Shown here: positions 1 through 8,696 of the stretch, in pieces
Numbering within the stretch: the first letter of the stretch is position 1
Layout of the letters: every line of letters starts with the position of its first letter
Notes under the pieces: model-generated
The model's database searches: none
What the model saw: the letters and a program-made list of their open reading frames with translations, nothing else
Told to the model about the DNA's origin: nothing
Source of the DNA: Deltaproteobacteria bacterium
GTDB taxonomy: Bacteria; Bdellovibrionota_C; UBA2361; OMII01
Assembly: GCA_947491545.1 (NCBI GenBank)
Contig: CANLJX010000007.1
Coordinates: forward strand, 1-49,076
Length of the DNA: 49,076 nt
Reading direction: 5' to 3'
Program-made: the position numbers and the translations under genes

Positions 1-947
1 TTCTTCTTGTCCGGTGGGGGCCGAAGGGTACGAATTTCAGACGCCTCTGGTGGGCGCGGTTTTACGATGATGGGTTCTGGTCGAGGGATCACCTCTGGTT
101 CGACCTCGGCCGGAGCGGTAACGGTGAAGGGAACCCTAACCTCGCTTGACGTGCCACCTTCTGGCGATTTGCGGATCTTCGGTCTCGCTCCAGGCGAAAC
201 CGGAAGCGGCGCGGGTCCCGTAGAGACAAAGAGACTAGCTGTGGCCTCACCTGCGACTCGGAGCCCTTGGGCAGCGCTCTTACCCCCAACGACAGCCGCC
301 TTCGCCGCGGCTTTTGGTGCACGCCAGCAGAGCCAAGTGAGTAACCATTGCCCGCCAATACGAATACCGTGAGCAACGTCCCCAACTGAACGCTGCAAGA
401 GTATTGCGACACTGACTGCCGCAAGAATTGTCAGCACAACGAAAGCACCACCAGCCCCGAAGTTCCGAGAGAGACCGCGAAAAACGGTCGAGCCAACGGA
501 GCCGGCGAGAGTTTCATCACCAAACATCGCAATCAACCCGGTCGAGCTCGCAAGGAGCGCAACGCTAGAGAGGATAACTACTCCGGGCGAGTAGCGACGG
601 GGGCGCTCCTCAGAATCACCCGATCGAAAGAAGGCGAGCCAAACGAGCCCAAGGACAGGGAGCACAGCTCCGAGGCCGAGGAAACCTCCAAGTAGCGTTG
701 CGACCGCATGCCCTAAGGGACCCATGATATTTCCATGAGGATTTAGCTCGGCCCGGGAGACTCTCATGTAGGTGAACGAGCCGATGCTGAGCAGAAGCAA
801 CACACCTCCCGCCAGCAGCAGCAGCGAGATGCTGTCCCGTATCCAAGCCTGCGACCAACTGAACTCTCCTCCTTTCCCTGAGGCGAGCTTTGCCGACTTC
901 TGGCTCTTTAATCTCTGGGAGGACCTGCGCTTCTGGGCTGCTGTCAT
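1..947 (-). CDS. ftsK: DNA translocase FtsK, N-terminal membrane domain and linker (C-terminus beyond left edge)
   Basis: Own minus-strand translation from ATG at 947: MTAAQKRRSSQRLKSQKSAKLASGKGGEFSWSQAWIRDSISLLLLAGGVLLLLSIGSFTYMRVSRAELNPHGNIMGPLGHAVATLLGGFLGLGAVLPVLGLVWLAFFR..., open to position 1. TM pattern matches FtsK_4TM, followed by a Pro-rich linker. In-frame TAG just upstream of the ATG. Absent from the ORF track because it has no stop in the window. Confidence 0.75.
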   Translation of the reverse strand, partial: MTAAQKRRSSQRLKSQKSAKLASGKGGEFSWSQAWIRDSISLLLLAGGVLLLLSIGSFTYMRVSRAELNPHGNIMGPLGHAVATLLGGFLGLGAVLPVLGLVWLAFFRSGDSEERPRRYSPGVVILSSVALLASSTGLIAMFGDETLAGSVGSTVFRGLSRNFGAGGAFVVLTILAAVSVAILLQRSVGDVAHGIRIGGQWLLTWLCWRAPKAAAKAAVVGGKSAAQGLRVAGEATASLFVSTGPAPLPVSPGARPKIRKSPEGGTSSEVRVPFTVTAPAEVEPEVIPRPEPIIVKPRPPEASEIRTLRPPPDKK

Positions 948-1181
948 GAGGGCTGCCTACCTTCTTAAAAACATCGACTGTCACCTGTTTGCCAGCCCGC
1001 GCTTCCCTGGCCTTAACACAGGCGATTATGGGGCGACTGGGGGCGAAAACTTGTGTCGATCGAAACGACCACAAACTTTATTTGAGAATAGGATGCTAAC
1101 ACTTAGATTCCCTTCGCGTCAGAGGGAAACTTTTGTGCGACGACAGCTACTGCGAAGGCGGAACTAGGTGTTTTCAGGTAC

Positions 1182-1832
1182 TTAGCTGCCCGACTTTGGT
1201 CGCACGAACTGGTCATCACGACGAGCCGCAAAGTCCGCAAGCGCCGCAGAGACGCCCCTGTCAAAGAGCTCTCGTGCCGAGAGCCAACCCGAGCCGGTGC
1301 CGTTAGAGCCGTAGCGCTGGCCGATCTTCAGCCAGTTGTCCGAGAGGGCCTCCTGACGGAAAAAGTAGTTTGCTTGCCACACCTGCGCACCATCGGAAGC
1401 CCGGGAGATGGTCATGAGAAACGAGACCGTTGCGGGCTCACCGCCGAATTTCGAGCCCTCACGCTCCTGGTAGGAAAGCACCTCTGTGTTCAGCACCGAG
1501 TCAGCTTTCGCCGCAGCGGAGGCTGACACCACCTTCATCGAGAGTGCTTCATCTGCCCTGCGCTCGAGAAGCTCCTGAAGCCCTGGGACTGCCTCCGCCG
1601 ATCTGCCCACAGACGGTGCGATCGTCGGAGGCAGAACTCTAAGGGAGCTTATCGTCGTGAGGCGAGCCGGACTTACTACTCGGATTGCAAGGGGAGATGC
1701 CACCGGCGACGCGCCTGCCTGGCTGCCCTGAACTTCTGTTGGGCTGCCCCGGGAGCCCTTCTGCGCGCACGCCAGTAAACCAGCGCTCAACACCGAAGCG
1801 GACAGCACTACTACGAGCCTCCAGAACCCCAT
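1182..1832 (-). CDS. Predicted lipoprotein, unknown function
   Basis: 216 aa ORF with signal peptide and lipobox (SAGLLAC); no family recognised. Confidence 0.65.
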   Translation of the reverse strand: MGFWRLVVVLSASVLSAGLLACAQKGSRGSPTEVQGSQAGASPVASPLAIRVVSPARLTTISSLRVLPPTIAPSVGRSAEAVPGLQELLERRADEALSMKVVSASAAAKADSVLNTEVLSYQEREGSKFGGEPATVSFLMTISRASDGAQVWQANYFFRQEALSDNWLKIGQRYGSNGTGSGWLSARELFDRGVSAALADFAARRDDQFVRPKSGS

Positions 1833-2129
1833 TCAATCCTCCTAGGAACTCTACCTATTCGTCTGAATACTACCGAAGCGACCTCTTTGCCCACAAAAAA
1901 ACTGACGGGACCAGATGAAAAATGTCAAGACTAGGCTCTCGCGCGAAGAGCCGCCCATTTACTCAATGAGCGCGGTCATGGGACCACACGAGTGTCTTTT
2001 TGCCTTTCTAAAAGGCAGTTGCCTCTTGATCTGAGCGCGTGGAAGGAATTAGGCTCCCGAGTCTGAAGAACTAGTACAAAAGCTTCGCGATAGACGCGAA
2101 GGTCTCTTTAATTCGGATACACACCACTT

Positions 2130-2612
2130 ATGAGCACCAAGGCCACCGAGAAGATTATTGACGCACTCACCCAACTCGTTGAGGGCTTCGCGGAGCTCCA
2201 AGAGCGGCTTGAGGGAGACTACGACCCAGATGTAGCGTCGGACGATGAGGAGGAGTCCGAGAAGGGCGAGAAGAAAGAAGGCGCCTCAAATTTAGAGGAA
2301 GCGCTCGTTACCGAGGTTCGTGCGGCGGTGGAGGCTGTGATCGAGAATGAAGATTGCGCTCCTGAGGATCTTGCATCAATCGTGTCGGCTCTCAGTGACG
2401 CTCTCGAAGAGATCGACCCTGAGGTTTTCGCTCACGGCGCAGTTGCCGAGTCCGATGATGATGAGGACGAGGATGAAGATTACGATGAAGACGACATCGA
2501 CGTTGACGACGAAGATGAAGAAGACGAAGACGAAGACGAAGACGAGGACAAGGACGAGGACGAGGACGAGGACGACAAGGACACAAAAGACGAGGATGAG
2601 GACGACGACTAG
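2130..2612 (+). CDS. Polyacidic protein with helical N-terminus and long Asp/Glu C-terminal tail
   Basis: 160 aa ORF; N-terminal helical-looking segment; last ~55 residues almost entirely D/E. Confidence 0.65.
   Translation: MSTKATEKIIDALTQLVEGFAELQERLEGDYDPDVASDDEEESEKGEKKEGASNLEEALVTEVRAAVEAVIENEDCAPEDLASIVSALSDALEEIDPEVFAHGAVAESDDDEDEDEDYDEDDIDVDDEDEEDEDEDEDEDKDEDEDEDDKDTKDEDEDDD
2450..2610 (+). repeat. Imperfect GAY/GAR triplet-hexamer repeat tract encoding poly-Asp/Glu
   Basis: Runs such as gaagacgaagacgaagacgaggacaaggacgaggacgaggacgaggac read directly. Confidence 0.8.
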
Positions 2613-2660
2613 TACCTCCCTCTAGGTCTCGCCGCTCTATTGATGAGCCTGGAAGCCCCT

Positions 2661-3878
2661 CTACTCCGGCAGTAGCCGGTACTCAGACCAATCAGTCAGC
2701 GGAAAGCGCTCAAGGGCGCTCTCGATGTCGCGCCGGGAAACCCTCTGCACCTTAGCTAATACCTGGGCAAGCGGAGTGGATGTGTTGCGGTAGGTCCATT
2801 CCATGCCGAGCGACATTAGCCGGCCCATGGGCAGCTCGCCATCGAGCACAATCCGAGCGGCTATCTTTGACTTGGCACGCTCAAGGTCAGCATCGGAGAA
2901 CTGTAACGGCGTTGAGAGAACATCTCGGGCGATTGAGATAGCCTGTTCCAGCCGGTCTGGCGAGGCGCTGACGTAGGCACTGAAGCACCCGGTGCCGTCT
3001 CGCTCATCACTGTCCACGCTGGCCGAGTCCGCAATCCCCTTGTCAACAAGATCCCAGTACATCCGAGAGCCTGTCGAGTCGCCTAACATCGCCGCCAGGA
3101 GTGAGAGCGCGTAGCGCTCCTCGTCCTGTGCGCTTGCGCCTGTGGTAACAAGCACCGCGTGAGCATGGCTGAGATTCTTGCGCCGGAAGGTTTTGGCACC
3201 ATGCTTCCCGCCGAAGCGGACCAACGGCCGCTCTACCGGAAAACTTTCCCACTGCCCACACAGCCTCTCTGCGTCCTTCAAGAACCTCTCCCATGAGAAG
3301 TTGCCAGTAGCGGCGAGCACGATGTTCGACGGCGAGTAACGACGATCGAAGTAGCTCTTCATGGCATCACGGCTAATACCAGATACTGAGTCGTGCGTGC
3401 CGAGCACAGAATTGCCGGCGGGATGCGCGCCGAAGAAGTCCTTGAATGCGTTCTCAAAGAGGTAGAAATGTGGGCGGTCCTGGTAGAGGGCTATCTCTTC
3501 GAGGATGACCTTCTTCTCCATGTCGAACTCTTGCGGATCCAGCAGAGGCCGCATCATGTCACTCAGGAGCTCCTGCATGGCGCTGAAGTTCTCCGGGATG
3601 ATCGCCGAGTAGTAGACCGTGTTCTCCTCTGAGGTAAAGGCGTTTGCCTGTGCACCGAGGTTTCCGAGCTGCAGATTGATGTCTATCGCCGACCTCGTCG
3701 GAGTGCCCTTAAAGAGCATGTGCTCCAGGAAGTGCGAGACCCCGGCCTCAGCAGCCGTTTCATCTCGAGCTCCGGTGCGCACGAAGAAGCCGAGCGCCGC
3801 GCTCGCATTAGCGCTGTTCGGCTCGCCAAGGATCGTGAGCCCGTTAGCAAGTGTATCTTTACGGAAATCTGCAGCCAT
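2661..3878 (-). CDS. M16 family zinc metallopeptidase (catalytic subunit type)
   Basis: HFLEHMLFKGT = HxxEH motif with downstream E region (SEENTVYYSAI); start chosen at MAADFRKDTLANGL. Confidence 0.9.
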   Translation of the reverse strand: MAADFRKDTLANGLTILGEPNSANASAALGFFVRTGARDETAAEAGVSHFLEHMLFKGTPTRSAIDINLQLGNLGAQANAFTSEENTVYYSAIIPENFSAMQELLSDMMRPLLDPQEFDMEKKVILEEIALYQDRPHFYLFENAFKDFFGAHPAGNSVLGTHDSVSGISRDAMKSYFDRRYSPSNIVLAATGNFSWERFLKDAERLCGQWESFPVERPLVRFGGKHGAKTFRRKNLSHAHAVLVTTGASAQDEERYALSLLAAMLGDSTGSRMYWDLVDKGIADSASVDSDERDGTGCFSAYVSASPDRLEQAISIARDVLSTPLQFSDADLERAKSKIAARIVLDGELPMGRLMSLGMEWTYRNTSTPLAQVLAKVQRVSRRDIESALERFPLTDWSEYRLLPE

Positions 3879-3882
3879 GTTC

Positions 3883-5133
3883 CTAGTGCCTCCGGGTGAT
3901 AACAGACGAAGACACTTCAAGCGGCACCCGCCCAAGTGTCAGGATAGTGCACGGTGTGAAGGGGTGCCCAGCAATAAATGCATCAACACTCTCAACCGAC
4001 ACAGCACTGACGGCGTCGTTTATCTCTTTGAGCGTTCGTACTCGTCCGAGTAGCCACCAGTCGGTCGCATTAGAGGCTGCGCGCGAGCCGGGGGACTCCT
4101 CACCCATCACAAGTGCTGCCTGCATGTTAGTCTTGGCGCGGGCCAGCTCGCTCTCTGTCACGCTGCCTTTCAGCCGGCACAGTTCGCCAACGAGCAGGTC
4201 GAGGCTCTCCTGCGCCCGCTCTGGTGTGGTGCCGACATACGCACTAACTGTGCCGTAGGCTGTGTTTGCTCCGTGGCGAGCGTACACCGAGTAGCATAGC
4301 CCTCGCTTCTCGCGCAGCTCCATAAAGAGCCTGCCGAACATCGACGAGCCGAGGAGGCTGACCGCCATCTTGCCAGAGTAGTATCCCTCTTCGCCGAACT
4401 TTACTGAGGGAGATGCGAGCACGATCTGCGCCTGCGCAGAGTCAACTTCAATGTGCACGTACTCGTGCGGCGAGACGATCCCGAATTCTGGGATGGCGAC
4501 CGATGGGCCACTCCAGCCGCCGAAAAGCCGCTCTACTTCCTTCATAACCTGCTCGGCGCTAACCTTGCCCGCAATTGAGAGGATTGCCCTCTCTGGGCCG
4601 AAGACCTGGCGATGAAGCTCAAGCATGCGGTCTCGATCTGTCGCCCGAATTCCCTTGGCATCTCCGAGCGATGACCGATTAAACGGGTTTGGATAGTAGC
4701 GCTTATTAAGTTCCACCATCGCTCGGCGGGCGGGGTTGTCATTGAGCGCCGCGATGTCTTGCAGCAGAACGCTCTGGATGTTCTCAATCTCTTCTTCCGG
4801 CAATCGTGGGCTCTGGATCATGAGGGAAACGAGTTCAAGTGCCTTCGGCAGCTTGCTCGCTATGAGGCTGCCGCTGAATCCGAAGCGGTCCATCCCGACC
4901 CACTCTCCGTGACGGATGCCTTCGTCGTCGAATGCCTCTGAGAGAGCGCGAGAGTTGAGGTCTCCTGCTCCTCGACCCACAAGCTCTGAGTAGATGAGGC
5001 TCGATCCGATCGTGCTGTCGGGGTCACAAACTAGTCCGCCCGGAACCAGGAGATCGTATGCTGCTGACTCGACGTGGCCAATCTCCTCAACGATGACGGA
5101 GAGCCCATTTGAAAGCCGGCATGTGTGGATCAT
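3883..5133 (-). CDS. M16 family peptidase-like protein lacking HxxEH (partner subunit type)
   Basis: M16 fold sequence (LSNGLSVIVEE..., LREKRGLCYSVYARHG...) but the HxxEH position reads IYSELVGRG; start at MIHTCRLSNGL overlaps upstream stop (ATGA). Confidence 0.85.
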   Translation of the reverse strand: MIHTCRLSNGLSVIVEEIGHVESAAYDLLVPGGLVCDPDSTIGSSLIYSELVGRGAGDLNSRALSEAFDDEGIRHGEWVGMDRFGFSGSLIASKLPKALELVSLMIQSPRLPEEEIENIQSVLLQDIAALNDNPARRAMVELNKRYYPNPFNRSSLGDAKGIRATDRDRMLELHRQVFGPERAILSIAGKVSAEQVMKEVERLFGGWSGPSVAIPEFGIVSPHEYVHIEVDSAQAQIVLASPSVKFGEEGYYSGKMAVSLLGSSMFGRLFMELREKRGLCYSVYARHGANTAYGTVSAYVGTTPERAQESLDLLVGELCRLKGSVTESELARAKTNMQAALVMGEESPGSRAASNATDWWLLGRVRTLKEINDAVSAVSVESVDAFIAGHPFTPCTILTLGRVPLEVSSSVITRRH

Positions 5134-6473
5134 GAGCGAACCTCCGTCTGCTCTTGCAGCAGATCGTCGAGACTGACCGTGCTCGGATCTGCTTCGCCAT
5201 CGAAACATTTGTACATGCGGCCCATTTCGCCTCCCATCAGCATTGAGCTGCGCTTCTTGAAGACCGCATCACGCACCTCAGCTACAGTAATAGTGTCTGG
5301 GGCCCTCATCAGGAGCAGCGGCATGAATCTCCCCTCCCCGCGCATGATGATGCCGGCCTGTTCAAGCGCTACGAGAGAAGCCTTGAGCACCACCGAGCTA
5401 CAGCCTAGCTCTTCCGCGATCTCCAGCTCATTAGGCAGCTTCTCGCCACGCTTGAAAGCCCTCGAGATCAGCACAAGGGTTTGCATCGCTATCACCATGG
5501 CTCCGTCTCCAACGCTCATGAGCGATCGCTTCCAGAGAGTGCCTGAGCGCGGAAGGTGTTGCGCCTGGTAGGTCATCTCCGCCCCGAACAGCACCACAGT
5601 CCAGCAGATGTAGAGCCAAAACAGGAAGATTGGGATGAGGGCTAGGGCCTCGTACACCCGGTCGTAGTTGCCGAACCGCACGATGTACACGGCGAACCAG
5701 TGCTTGGCTAACCCGAACAGAATCGATGCTGCAGTAGCACCGAACAGCGCAGGCACGATCCGTACCGGCGCTTTAGGAACGAGATAGTAGAGCGCCACGA
5801 AGGCGAGAAAGTCTATCAGGAATGGCAGGACATCTTGGTACGCCGATGTCAGTAGATCGAACCCCGCGAAGAGCGGCTCTACTTTCGCGCTCGTATAGTA
5901 GCCAGAGATCGCGAAGAACGGAATCAGCACAATGATTGCGCAAAAGATTGCGAGACGATCAGTTATCGAGCGCACCTCGTGCACTTGCCAGACCTGGTTG
6001 AGGGTTGACTCGATCGAATTGAGCAGCAGCAACGAGGTCACCACTAACGTCGCCAGAACGAAGAGGTTAAGTGCCCGCATGTTGTCACTGAACTGCTGGA
6101 TGTGGGCGAGCAGCTCCTGAAATTCGTTGCCCGGGACAAACTGCTTAAAGAGAAATTGCTGCACTTGGGCCATGCTGTCTTGGGTCTGGACGAAAACCCC
6201 AAGGATTCCAAAGCACAGAGCAGTGAGGGGCACGAGTGAGAGGAGCGACGAGTAGGCTAGAGAAGCAGCCCGAGAGAATCCGTTGTCCCAGTAGAATCGG
6301 TCCATCGAGGAGAGCACGACCCGAAAGAGCCAACGCAGCTCGAGCAGCCCGGCCTTTAGCCTTGCCTGCGGGGATGAATCTCTTTCGTTAGCGCTCGGGA
6401 CGTTTTCCATGGTTGCTTCTGACATCCCCGCATCATGGGGGTAACTGCCTGTAAACTCAAGATGAGGCTTCAC
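5130..6473 (-). CDS. YihY/BrkB family inner membrane protein with C-terminal winged-helix-like region
   Basis: FSRAASLAYSSLLSLVPLTALCFGILGVF and multiple TM segments typical of YihY/virulence factor BrkB family; alternative start at 6425. Confidence 0.85.
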   Translation of the reverse strand: MKPHLEFTGSYPHDAGMSEATMENVPSANERDSSPQARLKAGLLELRWLFRVVLSSMDRFYWDNGFSRAASLAYSSLLSLVPLTALCFGILGVFVQTQDSMAQVQQFLFKQFVPGNEFQELLAHIQQFSDNMRALNLFVLATLVVTSLLLLNSIESTLNQVWQVHEVRSITDRLAIFCAIIVLIPFFAISGYYTSAKVEPLFAGFDLLTSAYQDVLPFLIDFLAFVALYYLVPKAPVRIVPALFGATAASILFGLAKHWFAVYIVRFGNYDRVYEALALIPIFLFWLYICWTVVLFGAEMTYQAQHLPRSGTLWKRSLMSVGDGAMVIAMQTLVLISRAFKRGEKLPNELEIAEELGCSSVVLKASLVALEQAGIIMRGEGRFMPLLLMRAPDTITVAEVRDAVFKKRSSMLMGGEMGRMYKCFDGEADPSTVSLDDLLQEQTEVRS

Positions 6474-6623
6474 CGACGGATCGGTGCCGGACTCAGGTAA
6501 GATGCAACATGCTGCGGCTCCTATCGAGAAAACCTTGCAGCAGGGTCATTCGCCTTCTCATACCACTGTTCTAGATTGGCGCTCTTTGCGAACCGGTTGC
6601 CTTTTACTAAAACCCGGAGCGGT

Positions 6624-6920
6624 ATGGTCATCTCCTGCTTTCACTGCAAGAACTCCCTCGAGCTCGACTCCAGCCCAGGCTCTCGCGTCGGCTTCCGCGA
6701 TTCCTGTCCGCGCTGCTCGTCGGACTTGCATGTGTGCCTCAACTGCGAGTTTTACGACGAGTCGGCACACCACGAGTGCCGCGAGACTTCAGCCGAGTGG
6801 GTGAAGAAGAAGGACTCATCGAATGTGTGCGAGTACTTCAGGCCACGACCGGCTCAGTCCGACTCTGGTGACGGGAAGAAAAAAACTCTCTCTGCGCTCG
6901 ACGATCTCTTCAAGCGCTAG
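6624..6920 (+). CDS. Small conserved Cys-rich zinc-ribbon-like protein
   Basis: CFHCKNSLEL...DSCPRCSSDLHVCLNCEFYDESAHHECRETSAEWVKKKDSSNVCEYF; CxxC pairs; internal ATG start within 6576..6920 ORF. Confidence 0.7.
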   Translation: MVISCFHCKNSLELDSSPGSRVGFRDSCPRCSSDLHVCLNCEFYDESAHHECRETSAEWVKKKDSSNVCEYFRPRPAQSDSGDGKKKTLSALDDLFKR

Positions 6921-7246
6921 GCGCTTACCCAAGTAGGCGGGACTCTCTTGCCAGCCGGCGCATGGTGCACCAGCTTCTGCCAAGACACAGTATACTTCTC
7001 ATTTTCACCGTCTGACTAAACACCAACCCGTCACAGCGCAGACTCTGCTCACTGCCCCGCTGTGATTCCCCCCATAGGTCAAAGCCCCGGTCACTGTGAA
7101 ACACTGCACGCGAGGGCCCGATCGACTGCTCAGTGAGCGCTCTCGTCCACGGCATGCAGGACCGAACGGAACCGAACAGGCCTCCATGCCGCGCGCCATC
7201 TCTGGCGTGCGGTCGTGGAAGCTTATGAAACAAGCGGGAGAAGCGT

Positions 7247-8632
7247 ATGAAAACAAGAAACAGAAAACACCCTGCGGGTGCGGGGAGCTGGTTGGCAGCT
7301 TGTGCTGTGCCTCTAGGGATCGGCCTTTGCTCGGTGCAGGCGGCGCTCGCCATCACACCACCCGATATGACGGTTTGTAACGGTGCCATCTGCGAAGACT
7401 TGCCGAAAAACAGCTGTAGCGATGCCGGCTTTGCGATATCGCTCAAGAGCTACACCCCGGCTACGGTGTCCAGCAACGGGTCTGCGAGCTACGTGTACGA
7501 GATCTGCAGCCCGCAGGCTGGTACGTGCTCAAGCACTGTCAGGCCAGGGGAGCCGTGCTTGGACAACAACTTCTGTCGGACCAAGGGCCAAGCGAGCGAC
7601 CCGGCTGCCTACTGCAGCCGCGAATGCAGCGCAAATGGCTTTCGGGGATTAAGCCATTTCGACGTCACTTTCCCAAACCTCGCGACCAGCGCGTGCGTCA
7701 CGAGCAACACGGCTGTGACTGGCAGCTGTTCCGCTGTCGACAAGAACAACGATGGGGTATTCCCAGCCGTCGGGGATTTTGTGCTTGGAGACAGTAGCTG
7801 CTTTTCCAGCGGCTCGAGCGGGTTCGTTGCCAAGTGCGACAACACCTCTCTTGAACCGGGCGACTGCATTGAGTTAACCCTCAACATCGCAGGTGAAACT
7901 ACAGGGCTCGGTCTTGGTGCTGCAGTTGTTGTCGACAAGGAGGCCACTACCTGCACGTCGAGCTGTCTTGCAGGCCCGTCGTGCGATCGGTGTGATGACC
8001 CACCGGAGAGCAACCACTGCCTCACCAGAACCCTAGGCTTCTGGGGGACCCATCCGTGGATCACGAACAACTTTGCAACTGCCAGCTCTCCTGTCTCCGT
8101 GTGCAGCAAGGTGCTCGATTGCCACGGCCTGGACGACGGCAAGTCCAACCCGGCTTGTCTCGCGGGCTCCTGCGACTCAGTCGTGGAAGCGCTCGGGTCC
8201 AATGCGGGGCTAGAGCTTTCGACTAACCAGCCGTATGTCGTAATGGTTAAGCAGCTCGCGGCTGCGAAGCTGAACCTGGCTGCTACAACGGCACTTGCGC
8301 CTGCCGGAAGCAGCGTGTGCACCGACTGGAGCTACGGCGACAAGCCTATCCGAGATTGGCTAACGCTCTGCGAAGGGCTTTGTGGCGCGACCAAGGCAAC
8401 CATCTCCGGGAGCGGATGCATCGAGGCTTTGGACGCCTTCAACAACTCGCAGGACTCGGGCTTCGACCAGACGCCGGCTCTCTTCGAGCAGCCCGGCATC
8501 GATGATCACGGGGCAGCGTCCGGCGCAGACTCAAGTCAGTTTGCGCTTGCGCAGGGCAAGACCAAGCCTCCTGGCAAGCTCGTAATTGGGAAGTACCCAA
8601 CTGGAGGAACTGACTGTCGGAACCTTCCGTAA
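7247..8632 (+). CDS. Secreted Cys-rich protein, unknown function
   Basis: 461 aa; N-terminal signal peptide (ACAVPLGIGLCSVQAALA); roughly 28 cysteines in the mature region by eye; motif TRTLGFWGTHPW. Confidence 0.75.
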   Translation: MKTRNRKHPAGAGSWLAACAVPLGIGLCSVQAALAITPPDMTVCNGAICEDLPKNSCSDAGFAISLKSYTPATVSSNGSASYVYEICSPQAGTCSSTVRPGEPCLDNNFCRTKGQASDPAAYCSRECSANGFRGLSHFDVTFPNLATSACVTSNTAVTGSCSAVDKNNDGVFPAVGDFVLGDSSCFSSGSSGFVAKCDNTSLEPGDCIELTLNIAGETTGLGLGAAVVVDKEATTCTSSCLAGPSCDRCDDPPESNHCLTRTLGFWGTHPWITNNFATASSPVSVCSKVLDCHGLDDGKSNPACLAGSCDSVVEALGSNAGLELSTNQPYVVMVKQLAAAKLNLAATTALAPAGSSVCTDWSYGDKPIRDWLTLCEGLCGATKATISGSGCIEALDAFNNSQDSGFDQTPALFEQPGIDDHGAASGADSSQFALAQGKTKPPGKLVIGKYPTGGTDCRNLP

Positions 8633-8635
8633 CAA

Positions 8636-8675
8636 AAGGCGCCCCGCCCCTTGTTTCGGATTGGGGCGCCGCCTT
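8636..8675 (-). terminator. Intrinsic terminator for the minus-strand regulator gene (possibly bidirectional)
   Basis: GGCGCCCC (8638-8645) pairs with GGGGCGCC (8663-8670); on the minus strand followed by TTTT. Confidence 0.6.
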
Positions 8676-8696
8676 GCCTGGGTCGGCGCACGGGAA

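Noticed and set aside
616-1074. 152-aa minus ORF, and 89..424 minus ORF
   Set aside because: Out-of-frame readings over the FtsK N-terminal frame; Arg/Pro/Ser-rich shadow composition with no family match.
2450-2610. Possible direct-repeat array resembling a CRISPR
   Set aside because: No spacer/repeat architecture; it is continuous codon-level low complexity.
2347-2625. 92-aa + ORF in the acidic tract (MRTRMKITMKTTST...)
   Set aside because: Frame-shifted reading of the poly-Asp/Glu repeat.
6912-6926. AAGCGC-TAG-GCGCTT mini-hairpin over the stop of the zinc-ribbon gene as a terminator
   Set aside because: Only 6 bp with a 3-nt loop and no T run.
7609-8322. 237-aa minus ORF antisense to the Cys-rich gene
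   Set aside because: Opposite strand of a convincing secreted protein; no motif or start signal.
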